From: Acidobacteriaceae bacterium
GTDB lineage: Bacteria; Acidobacteriota; Terriglobia; Terriglobales; Acidobacteriaceae
Direction of reading: 5' to 3'
Assembly: GCA_025462735.1 (NCBI GenBank)
Contig: JAOAPC010000024.1
Location: forward strand, 558,001 to 622,000
Length of the DNA stretch: 64,000 nucleotides
Position 1 is the stretch's first letter, and the number at the start of each line of letters is the position of its first letter. This document shows, piece by piece, positions 27,970-36,009 of this stretch. The notes beneath the pieces were generated by a model, which made no database searches, had not been told where the DNA came from, and saw only the letters and a program-made list of their open reading frames with translations. Made by a program: the position numbers and the translations under genes.

Positions 27970-29534
27970 ACGCCGCTCCCCTTGAGCACAGCGGAAATAG
28001 TTTTGCAAAGAATGCGAAGGTCGAGCCGCAGGTTCCAATTCTTGATGTACTCCACATCCAGGGCGACGCTGCGCTCAAAAGATGGATCGCGACGGGCGGT
28101 GACCTGCCACAGCCCGGTGATGCCGGGAACGAAATCTAACCTCTGCAGATGTTGGAGTTTATACAAGCTGACGTCATCAGGAGGGTGCGGTCGTGGCCCG
28201 ACCAGACTCATGTGGCCCAGCAACACGTTCCACAACTGCGGGATTTCGTCGACACTGTACTTCCTGAGGAATCGTCCGATACGGGTAACCCGGGGGTCGT
28301 TTTCGATTTTAAAAAACGCACCGTGGCGTTCGTTCTTGGTGCGCAGATTGTCTTTGACGGCATCCGCTTCCGCGATCATGGTGCGGAATTTGTAGCAGAG
28401 GAACTGTCGTCCTTTGCGTCCGGCTCTTGTCGCACGATAGAAGACGGGACCTGAAGAATCCAACTTGATAAGGATCGCGACAAGGAGAAGTAACGGCGAT
28501 AACGCAATTCCACCAAACGTCGCAAGGACAACATCCAAGCCGCGCTTCAACGCCAACCCGCACTCTGGCGATCGATGATCGTGGATTTTCAGCAGAGCAA
28601 TACCGCCTACATTCTCGAATACCGTCTCGTTGCCTGATGGCGGGATGGAGATGTCAGGCGCGATCTTTACGTCCAGCTTATTGCGACATGCTTCTTGAAT
28701 GGCAATTCTTACCACTCCCGGATCGGTGCTTGCAATGATGATTTCATCGACGAATTCCTCGCGCGCGATTCTATTCAACATGGCCGACCCATAAATGTTC
28801 CTGATGTGGTTTTCCGCCACGTAACCCTTGACTAATCGAGATGAGCTCGGGTCATGATGAATCGCGTCCGAAATTTGTTTGGCTCTGGTTCCGCTACCCA
28901 CGATCAGCACATTGCGTTTGTGGTCGTTCGCGGGAGAGAGCGCTCGCCGGAGTAGCCTCGCAGCCATCAGCACAAAGAGGCTACCCAAGCTGAGGGCGAG
29001 GACTGGGGCAGCAGAGCCGCGAGCCTCTGACCAACTCAGGGAGAAGATGCCGAAGAGCGTCGCCCAGCCGACCGCGCGGATGGCTGCTCCGTTTTCCGAC
29101 ATTGTGGTCTTTTGTTGTGAGTACAAATTTTCTTCAACGGCAAAGATCAGAAAGGCCGAGATGTAAATGCACACGCTCGATAGACTCAATGCAAGCCGAG
29201 ATAATCCCAGCAGCCACGTTTCAAACACAAAAACCGAAACGATAAGCGTTAGATCCAGAATCGCCGGAGGCAACATTGTGGCTTGAAATCGTTTGAAGAA
29301 CCGCGGCACGATCTCGGCCGCCAACCTGCTCAGGAATAATAGTGGAGCCGAGCCGGCGAAGATGGGACCGCTGACACCGTGCAATCGCTTCTCGATGGAC
29401 AAATCGTCAGAGGTGCCGGGGATCAAACGGGCTAAGTCGGAGTATCCGGCGTGTACTGGCGCGAACACTGCCGCACTCGTAGCCTTTGGTCGGTGCACGG
29501 CGCGGAAGTCAATGATGTTGGCAGTATGTCCCAT
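27966..29534 (-). CDS. polyprenyl-phosphate sugar phosphotransferase (EPS initiating enzyme)
   Basis: A 522-residue WbaP/CpsE-type enzyme that starts repeat-unit synthesis by moving a sugar-1-phosphate to undecaprenyl phosphate. The N-terminus has about four membrane helices, then a Rossmann-like CoA-binding fold (NVLIVGSGTRAKQISDAI). The C-terminal catalytic domain has LKRGLDVVLATFGGIALSP with its membrane hairpin, then CYKFRTM, DPRVTRIGRFLRKYSVDEIP and LVGPRPHPP. All motifs are intact. Gene order just after the kinase homologue and before the polymerase is typical of EPS operons. Confidence 0.9.
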   Translation of the reverse strand: MGHTANIIDFRAVHRPKATSAAVFAPVHAGYSDLARLIPGTSDDLSIEKRLHGVSGPIFAGSAPLLFLSRLAAEIVPRFFKRFQATMLPPAILDLTLIVSVFVFETWLLGLSRLALSLSSVCIYISAFLIFAVEENLYSQQKTTMSENGAAIRAVGWATLFGIFSLSWSEARGSAAPVLALSLGSLFVLMAARLLRRALSPANDHKRNVLIVGSGTRAKQISDAIHHDPSSSRLVKGYVAENHIRNIYGSAMLNRIAREEFVDEIIIASTDPGVVRIAIQEACRNKLDVKIAPDISIPPSGNETVFENVGGIALLKIHDHRSPECGLALKRGLDVVLATFGGIALSPLLLLVAILIKLDSSGPVFYRATRAGRKGRQFLCYKFRTMIAEADAVKDNLRTKNERHGAFFKIENDPRVTRIGRFLRKYSVDEIPQLWNVLLGHMSLVGPRPHPPDDVSLYKLQHLQRLDFVPGITGLWQVTARRDPSFERSVALDVEYIKNWNLRLDLRILCKTISAVLKGSGV

Positions 29535-29540
29535 AGGCAG

Positions 29541-30233
29541 TCAAAGCCGCCTGTAAATCGATTCCGGAATCGGCAGCGTCCTTTCATCGAGTACAGTTCC
29601 GAGCAATGTCACTCCTTGCCTCAGCAACTGCTCCTTTGCTCTGAGTGCTGTTTCCCTTCGAGTGACATTTGCGGTCAACACCAGAACCGCCGCCTGGCAC
29701 AGATTGCAAAGAATTGGAGTCTCGCTCTCATTGATCGCAGCCGAGAACAAGAAATATTTGAAGGTGCTGCGGAGTTCTTTGAGTCCGTCAGAAGTTGAAT
29801 CGCGGCTTGCACCGCATTCGTTGCCAAGCAGAGCTGGGGGAATTCGCCAGATCCCTTCAGAGAGCCGTGACGAATAGACTTGCCACAGCCCGCGGCCAAA
29901 GCTCGACGGCATACCCTTTTTGGTCCAAGGATTCCGATTCAAACTCGAACAGGCTTCAACGATTCCAACCATTTCGCCTGAGACTTTTGAGAGTGCGATC
30001 GCTATTTGTTCACAAAGCGCCGAGGCCCTAGAGCGCGCATCTGCTGCGGCGAATAAAATGGACGTGCGTCTAAGTGTTGCACTCGGGAAAAAAAGCTGAT
30101 GCATTAGCGAAAACGCTGGTGCCTCGGATAAGTTACCCAGTCGCGCCATTGCTGCGGCGGGCACGGGCGGCTTACGGCCAGAAACGTTCGCGCCTGAGCC
30201 AATCTGCTTCCAAATTTGCGCGCTGATACTCAC
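29541..30233 (-). CDS. degenerate CapB/BY-kinase-like protein lacking Walker motifs
   Basis: A 230-residue protein aligned by pattern with the cytoplasmic tyrosine-kinase half of PCP-2a systems. Where a kinase has a Walker A (SAAPGEGKST type) this protein has FAAADARSRASALC (61-74), with no GKS/GKT. Walker A' (VDAD type) reads VEAC (92-95), and Walker B (DYVIIDSPP type) reads KYFLFSAAI (159-167). The C-terminal VLVLTANVTRRETALRAKEQL is well kept, and the tail has a single Tyr instead of a tyrosine cluster. ATP hydrolysis is therefore unlikely. Its ATG overlaps the Wzz gene stop. It may be a structural regulator of Wzz. Confidence 0.72.
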   Translation of the reverse strand: MSISAQIWKQIGSGANVSGRKPPVPAAAMARLGNLSEAPAFSLMHQLFFPSATLRRTSILFAAADARSRASALCEQIAIALSKVSGEMVGIVEACSSLNRNPWTKKGMPSSFGRGLWQVYSSRLSEGIWRIPPALLGNECGASRDSTSDGLKELRSTFKYFLFSAAINESETPILCNLCQAAVLVLTANVTRRETALRAKEQLLRQGVTLLGTVLDERTLPIPESIYRRL

Positions 30234-31741
30234 GAAACCTCCGGGTTGGACTGGGGCTCGCCGGCTCGGGCTGGAAGCGACATCAAGACCGGAGACCTCA
30301 GAAATTCCACGACTTCCTCTGGCGTTCGAAAGGAAGGATCGAAATAGTCAGCCACGAACACCAGGCCGGTGCTGAATCCGCAAGCTCCAATGAAAGAAAA
30401 GCAGGTAGCTGCCCAAAGAGGCCACACTGGAAGTGCGGGAACGCGCGGTTGCTGTGCGATCGCGACATTCAAAACACCGTCTTGGTCAAGCGCATCGCCA
30501 ATCCTCGCCTCTTCGCGTTTGTTGGAGTAGAGCAAGTACTTCTCCTCAGCCGTTTTCATCTTCTGTTCTAAATCGTGTTGAGCCACTGCATTTTCTTCTA
30601 ACTTCTGCGCCGCCCTGCGATACGCAAGAACCTGTTGATGTGATACGGCCTCCTGCTGCTGCAACGCTCGCAGTTCCACTTCGTTTTTCAAACGTTCGGA
30701 GTGGGCCCACTCGAACTCCGGATCGTCTCGGGTTGTTTCGTCGCGCAGAGGCTTGAGTTCCTCGACGTCGATGGCAGTCTTGGCTTGCGCGATTTGCTGA
30801 TCAACTTCCTGGACCAGGCGATAGGAGGGTTGAAATTTAGTCGTCAGCTCAGTCCTCCGCAACTCCAACTCGAGCAGCTTCGATTTCAGCTTTTCCTGCA
30901 ATTGAGGATTGTCGGCATTCGTAATAGCAACCACGCGGCGCTCCGGCAAATCGCGAAGCCTTGCTTCCAGGGATTGGACGCGTTCACTTGACCCGGCGAT
31001 GGCAGATTCCAGACCCAACTCCGACGCTTCCGCATCACTCAGCTTGTGCAAAGTAAGGTCACGTTCGAGTTCGGCCGACACGACTCGTTCTTTGTGAGAG
31101 AACGCAATCAGGGCCTTTTGTGCCTCTTCAAGCACAAGTTGCGATTCTCGTATTTGCTGCTCGAAGAAAGTTTGTTGTCCCGAGGGCCGGGCGCTCTCTG
31201 CATGTTTCGTAAGATATGTTCTCGCCAGAGAACGCAACACCGCAGCCGATTTAGCGGCGTCGGAAGAACTGTACGAAATGGTGATGAGCCGCGACTTGCG
31301 CACCGGCTGCACTTCCACCTTCCGCGCCAGCCGACGAACCGCCTTTTCAGTTCGCTCCTCAGGGGTCTGACCTCTCAGCGCCGAACTCCAGGTTTCGCGT
31401 GCCAACCCGGTTTCGAGCACGACCTGCCGTAGGATGTCTTCGTCGTGCAGTAGTTCCACCTCCGAGTTCAACTCCTCTTCTGCGATTTCATCGTGTTCGA
31501 ATGCCGGCGACGGGCTCGGTGTTGGCGTAACAGCTGGGTCGATCCTTCCGCGCCGCAGCATTACTTTCATCTCCGCTTTGTAAGAAGGAAAGAGGGCCGA
31601 ATACAAAACTCCTGCGGTTGCAACTACGGCAAATGAAACTATCAGCAATCGCTTGTGCCGGAAGAAAACAGCCGCCACGTCTCTGAGCGTCGGGGAGTGT
31701 AACGACTCTGGTGCGGTGCCGGTTTGTAAATCTTGAGGCAT
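30230..31741 (-). CDS. Wzz/GumC-type polysaccharide co-polymerase
   Basis: A 503-residue inner-membrane protein with a Wzz domain. One helix lies near residues 33-52 and a second near 447-470 (PVWPLWAATCFSFIGACGF), preceded by proline as in co-polymerases. Between them is a long periplasmic region with coiled-coil stretches (about 170-410). It probably sets chain length and links the inner-membrane polymerase to the Wza exporter. The protein lacks a fused kinase domain; a separate degenerate kinase homologue follows with a four-base overlap. It starts three bases after the Wza stop. Confidence 0.88.
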   Translation of the reverse strand: MPQDLQTGTAPESLHSPTLRDVAAVFFRHKRLLIVSFAVVATAGVLYSALFPSYKAEMKVMLRRGRIDPAVTPTPSPSPAFEHDEIAEEELNSEVELLHDEDILRQVVLETGLARETWSSALRGQTPEERTEKAVRRLARKVEVQPVRKSRLITISYSSSDAAKSAAVLRSLARTYLTKHAESARPSGQQTFFEQQIRESQLVLEEAQKALIAFSHKERVVSAELERDLTLHKLSDAEASELGLESAIAGSSERVQSLEARLRDLPERRVVAITNADNPQLQEKLKSKLLELELRRTELTTKFQPSYRLVQEVDQQIAQAKTAIDVEELKPLRDETTRDDPEFEWAHSERLKNEVELRALQQQEAVSHQQVLAYRRAAQKLEENAVAQHDLEQKMKTAEEKYLLYSNKREEARIGDALDQDGVLNVAIAQQPRVPALPVWPLWAATCFSFIGACGFSTGLVFVADYFDPSFRTPEEVVEFLRSPVLMSLPARAGEPQSNPEVS

Positions 31742-31744
31742 ATA

Positions 31745-32491
31745 TCAGAATTGCGCGGGTGTAAAAAACGTGCTCAGGCTCGATACCGGCAAGAACTTTC
31801 TGATTTTTGAAATCCTGTTCTGTGGCACGAAAACCATGTCTCCGGGCTTGAGTTCGAGGTCCTCTTCCAAATTTCGCGAGGCCAGCATAGCCTTCATATT
31901 CAGAACACGTGCTTCAACGATGCCGTCCGTAACCTTCCGAAACAAAACGACTTGTGAGTGCTTGGATTGTTCGGTGAAGCCGCCAGCGATGGCAATCGCC
32001 TCGGCGACACTAATCGGTGAACGCAGCTCAAACTTGCCAGGATGGCCCACCTGTCCACCGGCTAAGAAGAATGGCCGCTCGAAATCGCTCAAAATTACGC
32101 TGACCTCTGGATCGCGCAGTGTGGTTGCGTACGCGCTCCGTACCGAGTCTCTCAGTTCAGAAATTGTCGACCCTTCGGCGAAGACATCTCCCATGGCCTT
32201 CAACGCGACAAATCCGTCCGGTTGAACGGTCACGGTCTGGTCAAATTCTGGGGAGAAGGTGAACCTGATTTCCACGACATCGCTTTTGCGCAGCCGGTAC
32301 AGCGGATGGCGTGCCCCCGTCAAGGTTGGACTCCCGTTATTGGGACCCCTCGTGCCATCCGCCGCACTGGTGCTGGTGACGCCTGCTCCTTCCGAAATTT
32401 GAGCATGCGCAGGGAAAGCTGGTTGGACAAGCAATCCGCCAATCAAAGACAACAGAGCTGTACGCTGAATGTTCATTGAAAGAGATCGCAT
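31745..32491 (-). CDS. Wza/GumB-type polysaccharide export protein
   Basis: An outer-membrane exporter precursor of about 248 residues. The signal peptide (TALLSLIGGLLVQPAFPAHA) is followed by a PES domain (YRLRKSDVVEIRFTFSPEFD and VTVQPDGFVALKAMGDVF) and an SLBB repeat with PFFLAGGQVGHPGKFELR. The signal ends in AHAQ, not a lipobox, so it is not an obvious lipoprotein, unlike enterobacterial Wza. Start codon is uncertain: ATG 32491 or ATG 32476. It is the first gene of the seven-gene EPS operon, with a 330-base divergent region to the regulator gene. Confidence 0.85.
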   Translation of the reverse strand: MRSLSMNIQRTALLSLIGGLLVQPAFPAHAQISEGAGVTSTSAADGTRGPNNGSPTLTGARHPLYRLRKSDVVEIRFTFSPEFDQTVTVQPDGFVALKAMGDVFAEGSTISELRDSVRSAYATTLRDPEVSVILSDFERPFFLAGGQVGHPGKFELRSPISVAEAIAIAGGFTEQSKHSQVVLFRKVTDGIVEARVLNMKAMLASRNLEEDLELKPGDMVFVPQNRISKIRKFLPVSSLSTFFTPAQF

Positions 32492-32820
32492 ATCCGACCA
32501 GAGTGCAGTTGCTCGACAAAAATTATCTGTGTGCCCGCAAAACGACAAGACGCGAAAAGTAGCGTGCACGAAAGTAGCTAAAACTGCTTATGGTGACATT
32601 CACGAGAACCCGACAGGTCCGAGGATGAGTGAAAGTAACTCTAGGAAGGTCGGTCCGCTTGCATGGCCAAACGTTGCGAGGGCCATCCGTTAGGACTAAA
32701 TAGGGCTGCGAACTTTTCCACAGGCGAAAGTTAATCGAAAGGTTCTCCGGTCACTGAAATTGATATCCGGAGCAGATAAGTTCGTACAATTACGTCCAAA
32801 TTCTTCGCGTTGGTAGAGCC

Positions 32821-33528
32821 ATGACAAATAAAAGTGCTTCTTCGCCATCGGGAATCAGCGTGTTGCTTGCTGACTCTAAACAGCTGGAAAGCCAGCTATT
32901 GGCCGGTTCGCTTCGTGATTGCGGGTTTGAGGTGCTGTGTTGCCCAAGGGAGGTTCCTCCCATTTTGGAGTTTCTCGATGCCGGAGGCGCAGACGTTGCG
33001 GTGATCAATTGCGCGGCCCCGTACTCCAGCGCGCCTGACTTGGCGATGATCCGCACCCTTCACCTAATGCATCCCCAAATCCCGAAAGTTTGCCTAATGG
33101 ACACAGAGAGCCGGCAAGTGGCCGTGCAGGCCTTTCGCTCCGGTGCCCGTGGGCTGTTCTGTTTGGGGAATTCGTCGTTCCAGCTATTTTGCGAATGCAT
33201 CGAGCGAGTCCACCGCGGAGAAATCTTTGCTACCAACCAGCAACTGAGCTATTTGCTAGACTCCGTCTGTCAGTCTCTGTGCATGCGTGTGGTGAGTACG
33301 ACCGGGAAAATCCTGCTTACCTCGCGGGAAGAACAAGTGGTGGCGCTGGTAACCGATGGGCTTTCCAACCGCAACGTCGCTAATGAATTGGGGTTGAGCG
33401 AGCACACCGTCAAAAAATATCTCTTCCGCATCTTCGAAAAACTCGGGATTTCCAGCCGCGTAGAGCTTGTGCTCTATGCTCTACACCACGGTTCGCCGCA
33501 ACCCGCGGCTTGGAGTGCTGGAGCGTAG
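32821..33528 (+). CDS. LuxR-type regulator with a degenerate receiver domain
   Basis: A 235-residue NarL-like protein. The C-terminal HTH (164-225) is complete: LTSREEQVVALVTDGLSNRN, VANELGLSEHTVKKYLFRIF and KLGISSRVELV. The N-terminal ~135 residues fold like a receiver but lack its chemistry: the phospho-accepting Asp position is Asn63 (DVAVINCA), only one acidic residue (Asp18) remains in the pocket, and the conserved Lys is missing near 115. Phosphorylation is thus unlikely and another signal must control it. It diverges from the EPS operon and probably regulates it. Confidence 0.82.
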   Translation: MTNKSASSPSGISVLLADSKQLESQLLAGSLRDCGFEVLCCPREVPPILEFLDAGGADVAVINCAAPYSSAPDLAMIRTLHLMHPQIPKVCLMDTESRQVAVQAFRSGARGLFCLGNSSFQLFCECIERVHRGEIFATNQQLSYLLDSVCQSLCMRVVSTTGKILLTSREEQVVALVTDGLSNRNVANELGLSEHTVKKYLFRIFEKLGISSRVELVLYALHHGSPQPAAWSAGA

Positions 33529-33532
33529 AGTC

Positions 33533-33680
33533 AGTGATCCGTGGTCAGTGCTGCAGTGACGACTGCTCAATGAGCGGCAAGCTCTACCGCTGAACACTGA
33601 TTCCGAATTTTGATCACCCGATCCCAGCGACCTATCACTGAATTTCCCCACTGAACACCAGCCACTGACCACTTCCTCAC
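33533..33680. repeat. CAGTGATC/ACTGACCACTGA word repeats before rpiA
   Basis: The stretch is built from short recurring words: CAGTGATCCGTGGTCAGTG, CTGAACACTGATTCC, TATCACTGAATTT and CACTGAACACCAGCCACTGA. Several pair with each other as imperfect hairpins. It fills most of the 177-base gap between the regulator gene and rpiA. Confidence 0.5.
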
Positions 33681-33705
33681 TCCTGTCATACAATGTCAGA
33701 TCGCT

Positions 33706-34407
33706 ATGACCTCACCTGGGACCGAAAACGATGTGCGAGACAACGAAAAGCAGGCCGCCGCAAGCGCGGCCGTGCAGCTTGTGGAGGCTGGAAACGTCGT
33801 TGGATTAGGATCAGGCTCAACCGCGAACTACGCCATCAGGTTCCTGGCTGAACGCGTTCGGGGAGGCCTAAAGATTATCGGCATTCCCACTTCGCAGAAA
33901 ACCAAGCAACTCGCCGAGCAGTTGGGGATCCCGCTGACCACGCTCGAAGAGCACCCTCACATCGACATCGATATAGACGGCGCCGATGAATTCGACCCTC
34001 AGCTGAATTTAATCAAGGGTGGTGGCGGAGCATTTTTGCGCGAGAAAATCATTGCTTCGGTGTCGCGCCGCTTCATCGTCATTGCCGATTCCGCAAAGCA
34101 GGTGAAACGGCTGGGCAAGTTTCCACTTCCGGTCGAAGTTGTGCCGTTCGCGCAGGCGTTGATCAAGCTTCGAATCGAAGCTTTAGGCGCTCAGGTTTCT
34201 CTACGGAGCTACGCTTACGGCAATCCCTACGTCACCGATGAAGGCCATCACATCCTGGATTGCACCTTCGGCGAAATTCCCGATCCGCCGGCCCTGGCAG
34301 AAAACCTGCGACGCATTCCAGGCGTGGTCGAGCACGGCCTATTTATTGGAATGGCGGAGATGGCTCTGGTAGGGAAAGATGGGGAAGTGGTCCAGCTTCG
34401 ACGGTGA
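33706..34407 (+). CDS. rpiA: ribose-5-phosphate isomerase A
   Basis: Interconverts ribose 5-phosphate and ribulose 5-phosphate in the pentose phosphate pathway. Family motifs are complete: GLGSGSTANYAIRFL (phosphate loop), HIDIDIDGADEFDPQLNLIK with the catalytic Asp pair, and GGGGAFLREKI. The length of 233 residues is normal. It lies alone between two repeat-rich stretches. The rpe gene for the partner epimerase is 10 kb away on the other strand. Confidence 0.94.
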   Translation: MTSPGTENDVRDNEKQAAASAAVQLVEAGNVVGLGSGSTANYAIRFLAERVRGGLKIIGIPTSQKTKQLAEQLGIPLTTLEEHPHIDIDIDGADEFDPQLNLIKGGGGAFLREKIIASVSRRFIVIADSAKQVKRLGKFPLPVEVVPFAQALIKLRIEALGAQVSLRSYAYGNPYVTDEGHHILDCTFGEIPDPPALAENLRRIPGVVEHGLFIGMAEMALVGKDGEVVQLRR

Positions 34408-34501
34408 CCACAGGCCGTGTGAGTCAGACATTCTTGTCCGACATTTCCTTGTTTGTTGATCCGATTTTTATTTCAAACTCTACTTCAGACGTGGGTGCCC
34501 C

Positions 34502-34591
34502 ATCTTTCCCTGGTTTTGGGAAAAGCCTGCCCCTTCGGCTTCGCTCAGGGCAAGCTCTGAGCTTGCCGAAGGGGTGGGAACCGCGGGCCCA
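34502..34591 (+). repeat. direct-repeat module, left copy (interrupted)
   Basis: Begins ATCTTTCCCTGG and ends GAACCGCGGGCCCA. It holds a hairpin with arms CCCCTTCGGC (34530-34539) and GCCGAAGGGG (34565-34574). Compared with the right copy at 34891-34954 it carries an additional ~24 bases between the shared halves. Same orientation as the other copy. Confidence 0.7.
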
Positions 34592-34625
34592 AGTAGTACC
34601 GATGTCACAGACGCCAACCGGGAAG

Positions 34626-34645
34626 GGCACGACTTCAGTCGTGCC
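34626..34645. repeat. GGCACGACT inverted repeat, copy 1
   Basis: Perfect 9-bp arms GGCACGACT and AGTCGTGCC with a TC loop, preceded by GGGAAG. The same unit is found at 35096-35116 and inside dnaG at 40063-40082. Confidence 0.85.
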
Positions 34646-34699
34646 GAGAGTGCCGCTGCAGGGTGGCGGCTTTAGCCAGCTGAGGTTCGGTTGTATCAG

Positions 34700-34719
34700 G
34701 GCACGTCTTCAGACGTGCC
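34700..34719. repeat. GGCACGTCT inverted repeat, copy 2
   Basis: Perfect 9-bp arms GGCACGTCT and AGACGTGCC with a TC loop; a sequence variant of the GGCACGACT unit. Confidence 0.85.
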
Positions 34720-34812
34720 GCATTTACCCGGTGGACGAGGACGCGAGCTTCAGCGAAGCCCGTTTGTTTGACCCCGCGGGGGCTAAAGCCCAAATCTCCT
34801 GCTGTCATGACT

Positions 34813-34832
34813 GGCACGTCTAAAGACGTGCC
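34813..34832. repeat. GGCACGTCT inverted repeat, copy 3
   Basis: Perfect 9-bp arms GGCACGTCT and AGACGTGCC with an AA loop. Variant unit like the copy at 34700. Confidence 0.85.
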
Positions 34833-34890
34833 CTGATACGAACCGCGAACAAGGTGCGGATAAGGTTACCGAACACAGATAAGGATGCTT

Positions 34891-34954
34891 ATCTTTCCCG
34901 GGTTTGGGAAAAGCCTGCCCTGAGCTTGCCGAAGGGGTGGGAACCTGGGGCCCA
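34891..34954 (+). repeat. direct-repeat module, right copy
   Basis: Begins ATCTTTCCCGGGTTTGGG and ends GAACCTGGGGCCCA. It matches the left copy (34502-34591) almost base for base outside the left copy's insert. Confidence 0.7.
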
Positions 34955-35095
34955 GACAACTCGGTTTGGATCTCAGGTCGGACATTACCCAGGTTTGGCA
35001 AAGAACGCGAAAGGATCGGGCACCCATGCAGCGCTTGGCGCTGCATCAGGCCCTAATGGGCGATCCTTTCCCGGACCGTCCGCACAACCGGGAAG

Positions 35096-35116
35096 GGCAC
35101 GACTTACAGTCGTGCC
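35096..35116. repeat. GGCACGACT inverted repeat, copy 4
   Basis: Perfect 9-bp arms GGCACGACT and AGTCGTGCC with a TAC loop, again preceded by CCGGGAAG as in copy 1 and in the dnaG copy. Confidence 0.85.
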
Positions 35117-35279
35117 GCCTGCTGTGGCAAGGACTGCGGATTTAAGCCGCTGAGGTGGCTGTTCAAACCTTTACGAGGAAGAAGCGGGCCCCAGCGGCTG
35201 GAAGCCGCATCTGGAAGGGAAAGGCAGCTCCATACACCTCTGGCAGGCGAACTTAAAACAAAGTAGATTGTAAGTCGAT

Positions 35280-35990
35280 ATGGAAGATCAGAGTTTTGAA
35301 AATTTGCCGTTGAAGCTTGCGTATGGCTTCCTACTGTCTAACGGGTTCGGGAAGGAAGCTACGGAGATCCGGGAGAGCAAAGCGAAGCTTGGCTCCTATG
35401 ACTCGACGTTAAAGCGAGCGCGCATCCTAGCTGAACTCATACGCAACCAGTTGCTTGACCAATTTATTGCTGAACACTGGCCGCACGGAGCTACGCTTGA
35501 GGGTCAAAAGAGAATTAGACGGCTAAACAAGATCTACTCGAGGTACCAGGAATCAATTGGGAATGAGACAGCTGGGAGCGCTGTTGAAGAGGATGAACCA
35601 GAAAAGGGTACCGCGTTCGCATACGAAGAGCACTTGCGTGATTTCCTGGCCCAGCATTTGGAACGACTTGAAAAAGGTCTCAGACCATGGAGTAAGGGGG
35701 ATGAGGATGCTGTGGAATTTCCGGTTGACGGAAGAAGGATAGACATCCTCGCTGAAGACAAAGGTGGACAGCCAGTAGTGATAGAGCTGAAAGTTAGCCG
35801 AGGACACGAGCGAACCATTGGGCAGGCGCTTTACTACAGGGCCAAAATCAAAGAGATGTTTAAAGTTGATAGGGTCAGGATATTCATAGTAGCGTTGGAG
35901 CTAACCTTGGAGCTTCGTGCCGCGGCAAAGGAAGTATCGGACGTTTCTCTTTTCGAATACGCCATCTCCATGACCATCAAACCACTGTGA
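35280..35990 (+). CDS. NucS/DUF91-like nuclease-domain protein
   Basis: A 236-residue protein. The C-terminal half (~115-236) matches the nuclease domain of NucS-type endonucleases: YEEHLRDFLAQHLERLEKGL, then the PD-(D/E)xK core with GRRIDILAED (Asp) and PVVIELKVSRG (Glu-x-Lys), then GQALYYRAKIKEM. The N-terminal ~110 residues are helical and differ from the NucS DNA-binding domain. Catalytic residues are present, so it should cut DNA. Base composition looks more AT-rich than its neighbours, and it follows a repeat island, which suggests an accessory or acquired gene. Mismatch repair, restriction or other defence are all open. Confidence 0.7.
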   Translation: MEDQSFENLPLKLAYGFLLSNGFGKEATEIRESKAKLGSYDSTLKRARILAELIRNQLLDQFIAEHWPHGATLEGQKRIRRLNKIYSRYQESIGNETAGSAVEEDEPEKGTAFAYEEHLRDFLAQHLERLEKGLRPWSKGDEDAVEFPVDGRRIDILAEDKGGQPVVIELKVSRGHERTIGQALYYRAKIKEMFKVDRVRIFIVALELTLELRAAAKEVSDVSLFEYAISMTIKPL

Positions 35991-36009
35991 AGTCTGTAAA
36001 TTCCGATCC

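Larger units (their letters stand above)
34408..35279. other. gene-free repeat island between rpiA and the NucS-like gene
   Basis: 872 bases with no convincing gene. It contains four inverted repeats of the GGCACG[A/T]CT type, two direct copies of a ~65-base module (34502-34591 and 34891-34954, the first interrupted by a 24-base insert), and GGCTTTAGCC/GGGCTAAAGCCC words. There is also a perfect 9-bp hairpin ATGCAGCGC-TTG-GCGCTGCAT (35026-35046) nested in a wider pair GAAAGGATCG/CGATCCTTTC. A long open frame over its left half has no protein-like composition. Confidence 0.75.

Noticed and set aside
34260-34823. 187-codon plus-strand open frame across the end of rpiA and the repeat island
   Set aside because: It overlaps rpiA in another frame and then reads through inverted repeats; the composition is not protein-like and no ribosome-binding site is seen.
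34502-35116. Possible CRISPR array in the repeat island
   Set aside because: Repeats are palindromic units at irregular distances with two sequence variants, without regular unique spacers or cas genes.
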